Of a stretch of 51,316 nucleotides of DNA, positions 32,511 to 40,898 are shown piece by piece (position 1 is the first letter of the stretch; the number at the start of each line of letters is the position of its first letter). The notes below the pieces were generated by a model. That model was not told where the DNA came from. It ran no database searches and saw nothing but the letters and a program-made list of their open reading frames with translations. Origin of the DNA: JAFGJQ01 sp964586145. Lineage in GTDB: Bacteria; Planctomycetota; Phycisphaerae; UBA1845. Location: positions 1 through 51,316 of the forward strand of contig CAZPHH010000029.1 of the NCBI GenBank assembly GCA_964586145.1, given 5' to 3'. The translations under genes were made by a program, and so were the position numbers.

Positions 32511-33731
32511 TCACCCGATGATGCCACCACCCGAAACGCTAATCCCTTTGAGCCGCATCCGCAACTCATCCGGGTTCGGGGCGACCGAGTAGGCGGTCTT
32601 GGACGAGATGTACTCCTCCACGACCAGCTTGCGCAGGTACTCGCCGAAGTCGATCATCCCCTCGTTGTACGAATTCCGGATCACCCCCAGAATGTCGTTG
32701 TCACGCTTCTCCGAAATCAGCTTCCGCACCGTGCTGTTGGCGATCATGATCTCCACGGCCGGCAACCGCGGCACGTCCGCCCGCAAGCCCGGCAGCAGTT
32801 TCAGACAGATGATCGCCTGTAGGTTGAACACCAGCGAACTGCGCACCAGGTCCCGGGCGTCCTCCGGAAACAACTCCAGTACACGCGTGATCGTGCTCGA
32901 CGTGCCCGACGCATGCACCGTCCCGAAAACCAGGTGACCCGACTCCGCGGCCTGAAGTGCGGCTGCAAAAGTTTCCTCGTCGCGCATTTCCCCGATCAGG
33001 ACCACGTCGGGGTCCTCACGCATCAGGTATTTCAAAGCGTCGTGGAAGTTCTCCACGTCCAGTCCGATCTCCCGCTGGTTGATGAACGCCTTCTTGTCCG
33101 TGTACATGAACTCGATCGGGTCTTCCACCGTCACGATGTGGCACGCGCGAGTTTGGTTGATCTGCTCGATCATTGCGGCGATCGTCGTGCTCTTCCCGCT
33201 GCCCGTGATGCCCGAAACCAGCACCAGACCCTGGCGGAGGTCCGCAATGCTGGCGAGAGACTTCGGCAGATGCAGCGCGTCGTAGTCCAGAATCTCAGAC
33301 GGAATCCGACGGGCGGCCAGCGATGTCTTACCGCGCTGTCGGAACACATTGATGCGGAACCGCGCCGAATCACCAAACTGGTACGCGAAGTCCGTCGACC
33401 CCTTCCGCTTGTAGAACTCAATCTGCTCCGGCGTCATGATCTCGTAGATCATGGTCTCGATCTCGTCGTTGGACAGCGGCCCCCCCTTGATCGACTTGAT
33501 GTGCCCGCCCACCCGCAGCCGGGCCCGCGACTCCGCCTTCAGGTGAAGGTCCGAGGCCCTCATCTTGTTGACCGTCTTGAAGAACTTGTCGATCCGCTTG
33601 GAACCGTTGCGAGCCCCGGGACCCTCGTCGGGCTCCACCGCCGATATCTCCACCGGCTCGTCCGGAATCTGCGGGGCACCGTCTGCGCTGGGTTGCTCGG
33701 CGGCCGTTTCGTTCAATGCTGGCTCGTCCAC
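32511..33731 (-). CDS. pilT: Type IV pilus twitching ATPase PilT-like
   Basis: The protein has the PilT ATPase features: ASDLHLKAES, Walker A GITGSGKST (174-182 from GTG 33731), the Asp box VEDPIEF, Walker B DVVLIGEMRD, and GHLVFGTVHASG in the His box. About 50 extra acidic Pro-rich residues precede the core. GTG 33731 is preceded by AGAG at a workable distance; GTG 33740 and a distant TTG are alternatives. PilT powers pilus retraction. No pilin or PilB is in the window, so the partner pilus system must be encoded elsewhere, or this PilT serves a different machine. Confidence 0.9.
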   Translation of the reverse strand: MDEPALNETAAEQPSADGAPQIPDEPVEISAVEPDEGPGARNGSKRIDKFFKTVNKMRASDLHLKAESRARLRVGGHIKSIKGGPLSNDEIETMIYEIMTPEQIEFYKRKGSTDFAYQFGDSARFRINVFRQRGKTSLAARRIPSEILDYDALHLPKSLASIADLRQGLVLVSGITGSGKSTTIAAMIEQINQTRACHIVTVEDPIEFMYTDKKAFINQREIGLDVENFHDALKYLMREDPDVVLIGEMRDEETFAAALQAAESGHLVFGTVHASGTSSTITRVLELFPEDARDLVRSSLVFNLQAIICLKLLPGLRADVPRLPAVEIMIANSTVRKLISEKRDNDILGVIRNSYNEGMIDFGEYLRKLVVEEYISSKTAYSVAPNPDELRMRLKGISVSGGGIIG

Positions 33732-34010
33732 GTGGTTCACTCTCTGTTCTGCGGCGTGCGGGAGATCGACCCCCCGGATCGATGCGTTACCGTCCGCGTT
33801 TCGTGGGCTTGGATCAAACAGGCCAATCCGGGGTTCGGTCGGCCCGGTCCCCTCCCGGTGCCCCACCGGAAACCACGGCAGGGCTGGGTGCCGGGAACCC
33901 TGATATTGTAACACCGAAAAGCAGGGCTTCAAGGCGCGAAACCACGCCCTTGCATCACTCCCCCGATTGGATCATCCTGTTAACCAGCGCCCGCACACGA
34001 TAGGTGCCCC

Positions 34011-34526
34011 GTGAGCCTTCGCATGCGCAAACCGATCGTTGGAGTCATGGGCGGCAGCCGAGTGCCCCCAGACGTGGAGGAACGGGCCGAGCGCCTGGGC
34101 CAGGCCATTGCGGCCCGTGGCTGGCTTCTCCTGAACGGCGGACGCAACTGCGGCGTCATGGCGGCCTCCGCCCGCGGGGCCCGGAACGCCGGCGGAATGA
34201 CCATCGGCATCCTGCCCGATCAAAATACGAACAACGCCACGCCCGACCTTGACATCGCCATCGTGACCGGAATCGGCGATGCCCGAAACCTCGTCAACGT
34301 CCTGTCGAGCACGGTCGTCGTGGCCATGCTCGGTGGGACGGGAACAGCATCGGAAGTGGCACTCGCCCTCAAACACGGCAAACGCGTCATCTTGTTCGGC
34401 TTCCCGGAGTCTCCCGTGTTCGCGCCGTATCGAGAGACCGGTCAACTCAGCGCCGCCACCGACGTGGACGAGGTCATCGCCCAGGCGACGGCGGCGATTG
34501 AAGCGATCCGGATCGAGGAGGCCTGA
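34011..34526 (+). CDS. LOG/TIGR00725-type Rossmann protein
   Basis: The 171-residue protein fits the lysine-decarboxylase-like (LOG) fold. PIVGVMGGSRVPPDVEERAERLG starts the nucleotide-binding part, LLNGGRNCGVMAASARGARNAGG includes the GG loop, and a later VAMLGGTGTASEVALALKHGK matches the PGGxGTxxE signature with Glu retained. It could be a nucleotide 5'-monophosphate phosphoribohydrolase, but the TIGR00725 subgroup is uncharacterised. GTG 34011 has AGGTG five bases upstream; ATG 34023 is an alternative. It is divergent from pilT and lies 33 bases before xylB. Confidence 0.8.
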   Translation: MSLRMRKPIVGVMGGSRVPPDVEERAERLGQAIAARGWLLLNGGRNCGVMAASARGARNAGGMTIGILPDQNTNNATPDLDIAIVTGIGDARNLVNVLSSTVVVAMLGGTGTASEVALALKHGKRVILFGFPESPVFAPYRETGQLSAATDVDEVIAQATAAIEAIRIEEA

Positions 34527-34559
34527 TGCGCCCGCCCCGATTCGGCCAGAGGAATCCAG

Positions 34560-36080
34560 ATGCCTGACTACTACCTCGGTATCGACAGCGGGACCCAATC
34601 CACCAAGGCCCTCGTCGTCGCGGCCGACACCGGCGCGGTCGCCGGACGTAGTGCCATCCCCTACGACCTCATCCCAGGCCTCCCCTCCGGGCACTGTGAA
34701 CAACATCCGCAAACCTGGGTGGAAGCAATGGTTGGCACCGTTCGCGCTGCGATCCGGAACGCCGGGATTGACCCCGCTGCCGTCCGTGGCATCGGGGTCT
34801 CCGGGCAGCAGCATGGGTTCGTCCCGCTGGACCGGGAGGGCCGCCCCATCCGACCCGCCAAACTCTGGTGTGACACCTCCACGGCCGCCCAATGCGATCT
34901 TATCATGGAGGCCGTAGGCGGACCCCAGGAGTGTTTCCGACTCCTGGGCAATCTGGTGCTCCCCGGCTTCACCGCATCCAAAATCCTCTGGCTCAAACAG
35001 AACGAGCCGGACCACTTCCGCCGCCTCCATACGGTTCTACTGCCTCACGATTTTCTGAATTTCTGGCTTACTGGCGAGCAAGTCATGGAATGGGGCGATG
35101 CGTCGGGGACCGCCCTCATGGACGTGCGGCAGCGCCGCTGGTCCGCCGAGATCCTTCAGACCATCGATGCAGACCTCGACGGCAAACTGCCTCCGCTTCG
35201 CGACTCCGCCCTGCCCTGCGGCCGACTCACGCCGGCCGCCGCGCAGACGCTCGGCCTGCAACCCGGCGTGCTCGTGTCCGCCGGCGGCGGTGACAACATG
35301 ATGGCAGCCATCGGCACCGGGAACGTCTCCCCCGGCGTGGTGACCGCCAGCCTTGGCACGTCCGGGACCATCTTCGCGTGCAGCGATCGCCCCGTCGTCG
35401 ATGAAAGGGGCGAAATCGCCGCCTTCTGCGACTCCACAGGCCAATGGCTCCCCCTGCTCTGCACCATGAACGTGACCATCGCCACCGAACTGACCAAGGA
35501 TCTTTTTGGTGTCGATACAGTAGGGCTGAACAATTTGGCGACAAAAATAAAGCCCGGCTGTGACGGGCTGCTTTTGCTTCCGTATTTCTCGGGCGAGCGG
35601 TGCCCGAATGTTCCTGACGGCACCGGCGTCTGGTTCGGTGCCAACCGCACAACGCACACCCCCGCTCACTTCTGCCGAGCCGCGATGGAAGGGGCGGTTC
35701 TCGGGATGAACTACGGGCTTCGGCGGATGCGAGAACTCGGGATCAACCCCAAAGAGATTCGCCTGACCGGCGGCGGCTCCAACAGCCCGCTCTGGCGGCA
35801 GATCGTCGCGGACGCATTCGCCGCGCCCGTGGTCTGCACGACCGAGCCCGAAGGCGCGGCTCTCGGGGCAGCCGCCCAGGCATGCTGGGCCGTCCGACGC
35901 GAGCAGGATGCGGCCGCCCGCATCGAGGACGTAACGGATCGCTGGGTCCGGCTGGATCCGACCACCCGCTGCGAACCCGTCCCCGAGGCCACCGCGGTCT
36001 ACGCCCGGATGCAGGCCCTGCAGGATGACTTGTCCGGGAGACTCCGCGAAACGTTTCATCTGCGCAGCCGGGGGATTTGA
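34560..36080 (+). CDS. xylB: Xylulokinase
   Basis: The 506-residue FGGY kinase starts YYLGIDSGTQSTKALVV (phosphate 1 loop). It has GIGVSGQQHGFV, LWCDTSTAAQCD, LPHDFLNFWLTGE, the FGGY signature region SAGGGDNMMAAIGTG, LGTSGTIFA and the adenosine motif RLTGGGSNSPLWRQIVADAF. The GQQHG element and YYLGIDSGTQSTK favour xylulose over glycerol as substrate. It phosphorylates D-xylulose to enter the pentose phosphate pathway. No xylose isomerase or transporter is adjacent. GAGGAA precedes ATG 34560. Confidence 0.93.
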   Translation: MPDYYLGIDSGTQSTKALVVAADTGAVAGRSAIPYDLIPGLPSGHCEQHPQTWVEAMVGTVRAAIRNAGIDPAAVRGIGVSGQQHGFVPLDREGRPIRPAKLWCDTSTAAQCDLIMEAVGGPQECFRLLGNLVLPGFTASKILWLKQNEPDHFRRLHTVLLPHDFLNFWLTGEQVMEWGDASGTALMDVRQRRWSAEILQTIDADLDGKLPPLRDSALPCGRLTPAAAQTLGLQPGVLVSAGGGDNMMAAIGTGNVSPGVVTASLGTSGTIFACSDRPVVDERGEIAAFCDSTGQWLPLLCTMNVTIATELTKDLFGVDTVGLNNLATKIKPGCDGLLLLPYFSGERCPNVPDGTGVWFGANRTTHTPAHFCRAAMEGAVLGMNYGLRRMRELGINPKEIRLTGGGSNSPLWRQIVADAFAAPVVCTTEPEGAALGAAAQACWAVRREQDAAARIEDVTDRWVRLDPTTRCEPVPEATAVYARMQALQDDLSGRLRETFHLRSRGI

Positions 36081-36122
36081 GTGTCCGGGGTCCCCGGGGG
36101 GACGGGCGCGGATCTTCTGTGG

Positions 36123-36142
36123 GACCGGCTTTCCAGCCGGTC
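36123..36142. repeat. Palindromic hairpin downstream of xylB
   Basis: GACCGGC (36123-36129) and GCCGGTC (36136-36142) flank a six-base loop. The flank is GT-rich without a clear T-run, so it is not a textbook terminator. It may be a dispersed palindromic element. The region 36081-36310 otherwise holds no gene; a second palindrome (GGCACCCGG/CCGGGGGTGCC) lies near 36175-36195. Confidence 0.4.
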
Positions 36143-36310
36143 TTCCCTGGGCCCCCCGGATGGACCGGCGCGGAAGGCACCCGGCCGGGGGTGCCGATAA
36201 ACGGCGAAGTGTCCGTTCAGGATTGTCCAGAAGCGCGGCCCGCCGATTCCACGCTGAAGGAAGGCGGGAATCCGGACGCGCTTGCACAGGAACTTGGTGG
36301 AGGACTGGCT

Positions 36311-37819
36311 ATGCATCGAACAATGCATCGGTGGGGGCTTGTATTGCTCACGGCAGGGCTGCTGGGATGGACCGGTTGTGCGGCATCCGGTGGCGGTAGT
36401 GGAGGCGGGGGCGGTGGCGCCACCAACAACAATGACAACGCTGTGGTCAACGACAACAACGATAACGCCGTAGTCAACGACAACAACGACAACTCGGGCG
36501 GGCCGTCGCCCGGCTTCGCGGCGTTCTCGGCCGGGGGATGCACGGCCTGCCATACCAGCACGTCCAACAACTTCGCGAACAGCACGATCGACGACATCAT
36601 CGACACGCTGCTCGGTGAAAAACCCCACCCCGGCGGCGAGTTCGGCGACCTCACCGAAGAGGAAATCGATCTGATTACCGAGTTTCTGCTCGACGTGATG
36701 CTCGGCGACGACGACCTCGACGGGGGCGACGACGACAACGTCAATGACAACGCCGACAACGACAACGAAAACGACAACCTGAACGACAACGAAAACGACA
36801 ATTCGGACGGCGGCGGCGGCGGGGGCGGCGGCGGCGACGACGCGGATTACACCGCGGCCCAGGTCCAGGCCTGGTTTGACCAGGTCTGGACGGATTTCGA
36901 TCGGAACTACTCCCATTTTGCCACCAAGGGGGTGGACTGGGACGCCCTGCGGGATGAATACGCCGATGAGTTCAACATTGCCATGACGGAAAGCGCGTTC
37001 CTGGCCCGCCTGTCCGACCTTCTGGCTGAGTTGCGGGACCTACATATCTGGATCGAGGACGCCCAGGGCAACGCCACCGCCCCGTACATGCGTACAGCCG
37101 AGCAGAACTTCCCCAACGACAACACCCCGTCGTACTTCCCCCAGGAGCTCAGCCAGGTGGAAGCCTTTCCATTCTTCCACAGCTGGCTGGAGAACAACCT
37201 CGCCTATATCGCGATCGACACCTTTTCCGACAGCGAGTGGGACGGGCTGCGCACCAGCCACCTGAACGGCGTGTTCTCCACGTATGCCGGCGCCGCCGGA
37301 ATGGTCATCGACGTGCGCCGCAACAACGGCGGCAACGAACTGATCGCCAAGGCACTGGCCGGCTACCTGACCCAGACCGCCTACGTTTACGGCTACCACC
37401 GCCTGCGCAACCCGGGCCCCGATCACGCGGACTTCGGCGACTGGGTGGAGCACAGCCTCGAGCCGGCCCAGGACCATGTGTTCACCGGCCCGGCCGTCTG
37501 CCTGATCGGCGAGACAAACATGAGCTCGGCCGAGTGGTTCGTCCTGATGATGCTCGAGAACCCCAACGCCATCATCCTCATCGGCGATACCACCCGCGGC
37601 AGCTCCGGATCGCCCCAGCCGTTTTCCCTGGATAACGGCATCACGTACTACATCCCGAGCTGGGAGGCGTACCGGGCGGACCAGACCACGAAAATCGAAG
37701 ACGTGGGCGTCTCCCCCACGGCCGGGTATGCAATTTCACCCGGCCAGGGCACAGACAAGAGCTACACCAGCGACCGGGACCTGGTACTTGAGCGAGGCAT
37801 CGACGCATTGACTCCGTAA
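36311..37819 (+). CDS. S41-family peptidase-like lipoprotein with CxxCH motif and Asn-Asp repeats
   Basis: The 502-residue protein has an N-terminal signal with lipobox WTGC (Cys23). Low-complexity Asn/Asp repeats follow at about 40-62, and CTACH at 77-81 could bind heme c. A 50-residue helical stretch comes next, with Met130 as a possible distal ligand, then a second Asn/Asp-rich linker (134-164) and a Gly run. The S41-like domain starts near 180, with LRDLHIWI, DVRRNNGGNE and TNMSSAEWF, where Ser406 before Ala-Glu is the likely nucleophile. The peptidase link is by fold motifs only. A heme domain beside a peptidase domain is unusual. ATG 36311 is preceded by GGAGG. Confidence 0.8.
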   Translation: MHRTMHRWGLVLLTAGLLGWTGCAASGGGSGGGGGGATNNNDNAVVNDNNDNAVVNDNNDNSGGPSPGFAAFSAGGCTACHTSTSNNFANSTIDDIIDTLLGEKPHPGGEFGDLTEEEIDLITEFLLDVMLGDDDLDGGDDDNVNDNADNDNENDNLNDNENDNSDGGGGGGGGGDDADYTAAQVQAWFDQVWTDFDRNYSHFATKGVDWDALRDEYADEFNIAMTESAFLARLSDLLAELRDLHIWIEDAQGNATAPYMRTAEQNFPNDNTPSYFPQELSQVEAFPFFHSWLENNLAYIAIDTFSDSEWDGLRTSHLNGVFSTYAGAAGMVIDVRRNNGGNELIAKALAGYLTQTAYVYGYHRLRNPGPDHADFGDWVEHSLEPAQDHVFTGPAVCLIGETNMSSAEWFVLMMLENPNAIILIGDTTRGSSGSPQPFSLDNGITYYIPSWEAYRADQTTKIEDVGVSPTAGYAISPGQGTDKSYTSDRDLVLERGIDALTP

Positions 37820-37943
37820 CCACCGTGGGAAGCCACGATCGAGCCCGCGGGCGGTGGTGGGGCAAGCTCCGTGTGATACGCACCATGCAAAAGCTCCACT
37901 GCCGCCCGCTTCATTCGTCAGCGACCCGGCCCCGGCCCCTCGG

Positions 37944-37971
37944 TGGACGCCGACGCCCGCCCGCGTACCAT
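37944..37971 (+). promoter_or_regulatory. Promoter of recO, apparently leaderless
   Basis: TGGACG (37944-37949), a 16-base spacer and TACCAT (37966-37971) end six bases before ATG 37978, with no ribosome site between. Confidence 0.45.
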
Positions 37972-37977
37972 GGCCGC

Positions 37978-38715
37978 ATGGCCCTGACCCAGGATGAGGC
38001 AATCGCCCTGCGACGACTGGATTACTCGGAAACCTCCCAGGTGCTCGTCTTCCTGACCCGCGAGCACGGCAAGGTGCGGGCCATCGCCAAGGGCGTCAAG
38101 CGAGGCACCCGATCGCGATTTGCCGTGGGGATTGATCTGCTCGAGCTCGGGCATGTCGTCGTCTCCGCCCGCCCGGGCGGACGGGCTGAGCTCGCCACCG
38201 TCACCGAGTGGAAGCAGACTCGATCCATGACCGGCCTGCGGCAGCGACTCGCACGGCTGCACGCCGCCGAGTACGCCGCGGAAGTGACGGCCGCCCTCAC
38301 CGAGGACTGGGACCCCCACCCGCGAGTCTTTGCCGCCCTGGTGGGCTTGCTGGACGGCCTATGCCAGGCGAACCAAGCATTCGATCGGCTTGTGGACTTC
38401 CAACGCGAACTGCTCGACGAGATCGGCTCGCTCCCGGACTTCGCCGCCTGCCTGGCCTGCGGCCGCGTCCCGGACCCTGACGAGCCCGTCCACTTCTCCT
38501 CGTTTGAAGGCGGGTTGCTCTGCCGCGACTGCGAGCCGGCCCACGTCGAGAAGCGGGAGCTGCTGCTCGGCTGTCTATCCGTCCTTCGGGGCCAGGCCGG
38601 GGAGCCTGCGTCCCAGGCCGCCGCCTTCGACATCCTCAACTACCACATCGCTCACCTGATCGGCCGAAACCCCACCACCGCCCCCATCCTCCAGGCGACG
38701 GCTCCCCACCCCTGA
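37978..38715 (+). CDS. recO: DNA repair protein RecO
   Basis: The 245-residue protein has the N-terminal OB-fold start of RecO (ALRRLDYSETSQVLVFLTREHG, KVRAIAKGVKRG). The helical C-domain carries a four-Cys zinc site (Cys158, 161, 182 and 185). RecO anneals DNA and, with RecR (encoded at 11691), replaces SSB by RecA on gaps. Length is typical. The start at 37978 matches the family N-terminus and the leaderless promoter. Confidence 0.95.
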   Translation: MALTQDEAIALRRLDYSETSQVLVFLTREHGKVRAIAKGVKRGTRSRFAVGIDLLELGHVVVSARPGGRAELATVTEWKQTRSMTGLRQRLARLHAAEYAAEVTAALTEDWDPHPRVFAALVGLLDGLCQANQAFDRLVDFQRELLDEIGSLPDFAACLACGRVPDPDEPVHFSSFEGGLLCRDCEPAHVEKRELLLGCLSVLRGQAGEPASQAAAFDILNYHIAHLIGRNPTTAPILQATAPHP

Positions 38716-38841
38716 GCGATTCTCCCGGCCGACGGCACGCCCCCGACGGGGAACGCGTTCGGTTCACCCCCGCGCCCGCGGCGACGCGGAAGGCCCGGGG
38801 ATGCGGCCGGGCACCGACGGGCAGACGGACCCTGCGGCCGG

Positions 38842-39270
38842 CTACAGGTCAAAATCTCCGGCGGCCTCCGGCTGGTAGAGCACCTCGGCGATGCGCACCG
38901 TGCGCCAGCCGGCGGGGACCCGAAAACGGATCTCTTCGCCCGTCCGGCAGCCGAGGATCGCAGCGCCCAGCGGCGCGAGCACCGAGATGCGTTCCCGTGA
39001 GGCCACGGCAGCCTCAGGGAAGACCAACGTGTAACACGTCTCCTGATCCGTGTCCGAGTCCACGAGCCGCACCCGCGAATGCAGGGTCACCACATCCGGG
39101 GGGACCTCGTCGGGCTGGATCACCTGCGCGGCGTCCAGTTCGTCGCGCAAGACCGCCAGGTTCTCGCGGTCCTTCTCGTGACGGCGTCCGGCGACGCGCA
39201 GCCATTCCCGGAGCCGGATAGCGTCCTGCTGTGTGATGTGGATCCTGCGCCCGGTCATGGTCGCACCCAT
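38842..39270 (-). CDS. Rnk/GreA C-terminal domain-like protein
   Basis: The 142-residue protein has a helical N-terminal part (TQQDAIRLREWLRVAGRRHEKD) and a C-terminal GreA/GreB FKBP-like domain (VTLHSRVRLVDSDT, then ISVLAPLGAAILGCRTGEEIRF). This arrangement fits Rnk, which binds RNA polymerase like a Gre factor without the full cleavage coiled coil. A role in transcription is inferred from the family. ATG 39270 has AGGA upstream; ATG 39258 is an alternative. It lies 12 bases after a small frame at 39283. Confidence 0.85.
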   Translation of the reverse strand: MGATMTGRRIHITQQDAIRLREWLRVAGRRHEKDRENLAVLRDELDAAQVIQPDEVPPDVVTLHSRVRLVDSDTDQETCYTLVFPEAAVASRERISVLAPLGAAILGCRTGEEIRFRVPAGWRTVRIAEVLYQPEAAGDFDL

Positions 39271-39282
39271 TTCCAGAGTTCC

Positions 39283-39528
39283 TCAGGTGCGGGCCGCGTC
39301 TCCCGCCGCTCCCTCGGGAGGCCGTGTGGCCGGCATGATGTTCGGATTCAAGCGGCAGATCGCGCGGAGCAGCGACCAGGCGGAACCGGTCGCCGAGCGC
39401 GCCAAGGGGTGGGGGAAGACGGTGGCCCGCCCGGTCGTGACGTCAACGAGCGTTACGCCGCGAGGCCCATCCGGCAGCGGCCGATCCGATTCGCGCATCC
39501 CGCGGTTTGTCGCGGTCCCATCGTTCAC
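39283..39528 (-). CDS. Small unknown protein before the Rnk-like gene
   Basis: This 81-residue frame starts at GTG 39528 with AAGGAG seven bases upstream, and it ends 12 bases before the Rnk-like start. The translation (GVTLVDVTTGRATVFPHPLARS in the middle) has no recognised family. Ribosome site and spacing support expression as an upstream partner, but composition alone is not convincing. It could be a leader peptide region. Confidence 0.4.
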   Translation of the reverse strand: MNDGTATNRGMRESDRPLPDGPRGVTLVDVTTGRATVFPHPLARSATGSAWSLLRAICRLNPNIMPATRPPEGAAGDAART

Positions 39529-39767
39529 AGTCGGACTCCTTCAAGACAGCCGGGCGGGCTCTCGCCGACCCGTCGGGTGATGTCTGGCCGGCCCTCGCGG
39601 CGACGCCACGGCCAAAGGCGCCGGCCCGCCACCAAGCGTGGGCGGGCCGACGCCTCCCTCCGGGCAGGCACCGGCTTGTTTCCGCTCCCTCGCGGGCGGG
39701 CCGGCGACAAGAGCCGGGGGTTCCGGACTTCCGGTGGTACCCTGCGTACCGGACTCGGCTCATTCAT
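39525..39767 (-). CDS. Doubtful Arg/Pro-rich small frame, first of the rnk group
   Basis: ATG 39767 follows AAAGGAG at good spacing and opens an 80-residue Arg/Pro-rich frame that ends overlapping GTG 39528. A second ATG, at 39763, starts a longer overlapping frame (to 39443) in another register. The region contains a strong GC-rich palindrome (39617-39654), so the coding status is doubtful and the feature may be a repeat. Confidence 0.25.
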   Translation of the reverse strand: MNEPSPVRRVPPEVRNPRLLSPARPRGSGNKPVPARREASARPRLVAGRRLWPWRRREGRPDITRRVGESPPGCLEGVRL

Positions 39768-39818
39768 AGGCTCCTTTCCCATCGTTAGCAAGCCAGATAA
39801 TATCGCATTGATCGTTCG

Positions 39819-39824
39819 TATAAT
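39819..39824 (+). promoter_or_regulatory. -10 box of the LysR-type regulator gene
   Basis: A perfect TATAAT lies 18 bases before ATG 39843 in an AT-rich patch, implying a leader of about 12 bases. No good -35 is visible, as expected for an activator-dependent or autoregulated promoter. The interval 39529-39842 otherwise holds only the doubtful minus-strand frames. Confidence 0.4.
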
Positions 39825-39842
39825 CCGAAGTACACTGGACGC

Positions 39843-40898
39843 ATGGACTGGCTGAACTACCACCACCTGTTCTACTTCCGGACCGTCGCCCGCGAGGGCA
39901 GCATCGCCGCGGCCTGCCGCAAGCTGCTTCTCTCCCCCGCGACGATTTCGGCCCAGTTGCGGGAGCTGGAGGGCGCGCTGGGCGAGGCGCTGTTCAAGCG
40001 GGTGGGGCGAAGCCTGGCCCTGACCGAGTTCGGCCGCATGGCCGCCCGGTACGCGGACGAGATCTTCGCGCTGGGCGACGAGTTCATGGACGTCGTCAAG
40101 GGCCGGACGCTGGAGACGTCGCTGCGGTTTCGTCTGGGTGTCGATGACGTGCTGCCCAAGCGGCTGGTTGCCCGCGTGTTGGAGCCGGTCTTCCGGTTGC
40201 CGCAGGCGATCCGCCTGGTGTGCATCGAGGGCACGCAGACGCAGTTGCTGCCCCAGCTTGCCGTGCATGACCTCGATCTGGTGCTCTCCGACGCGCCGGC
40301 CGATCCGTCGATCAAGGTTCGCGCGTTCAGTCAACTGCTCGGGGAGTGCGGGATCACGATTTGCGCGACCCCTGCCCTGGCCCGGGAGCTACGCCGAGGT
40401 TTTCCCCGTTCGCTGGACGGCGCTCCGGCGCTGCTGCCCACGGCCAATGCGTCCATCCGTCGCACCCTGGATGAGTGGTTTGAGTCGGTGGGCGTGCGTC
40501 CGCGGATCGTCGCCGAGTTCGAGGACGCGGCGCTGATGACCGCCGCAGGGCGCACGGGCGCGGGCTTTTTTGCCGTTTCGATGGTCGCGGCCGAGGAGAT
40601 GATGACGTCTCGGCAGAGCCTGGCCGTGGTTGGCCCGATGGCGGGGGCGCGGCAGCGGCTCTTTGCGATTGGCGTGGAGCGCCGGGCCAGGCACCCGGTT
40701 GCGATGGCCCTGGTCGACAACGCCGGGGCCGCGCTGCGCCGGCCACCCGCGGCGGAGGGCAAGCCCCGCCGGGCGCGGCGGATGGTATCGGGATCCGCAA
40801 AGGAAGAGCGTTTGGGCCGGCGGAGCAACAGAAGCCGCGTCCGAGAGTCGGCTCCGCCCGCTCGGGCGGCGCGGCGCAGGAAGGCGGAAATACAATGA
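39843..40898 (+). CDS. LysR-family regulator, NhaR-like
   Basis: The 351-residue protein begins MDWLNYHHLFYFRTVAREGS, typical of NhaR (MNYHHLYYFW-type) regulators, with the LysR helix-turn-helix (AAACRKLLLSPATISAQLREL) and an effector domain with the GTQTQLLPQL region. NhaR activates sodium/proton antiporter genes in enterobacteria, but no antiporter is nearby. The last 50 residues are Arg/Lys-rich (RRPPAAEGKPRRARRM and onward), an extension not usual for the family. The stop overlaps the next gene's ATG (ATGA). Confidence 0.9.
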   Translation: MDWLNYHHLFYFRTVAREGSIAAACRKLLLSPATISAQLRELEGALGEALFKRVGRSLALTEFGRMAARYADEIFALGDEFMDVVKGRTLETSLRFRLGVDDVLPKRLVARVLEPVFRLPQAIRLVCIEGTQTQLLPQLAVHDLDLVLSDAPADPSIKVRAFSQLLGECGITICATPALARELRRGFPRSLDGAPALLPTANASIRRTLDEWFESVGVRPRIVAEFEDAALMTAAGRTGAGFFAVSMVAAEEMMTSRQSLAVVGPMAGARQRLFAIGVERRARHPVAMALVDNAGAALRRPPAAEGKPRRARRMVSGSAKEERLGRRSNRSRVRESAPPARAARRRKAEIQ

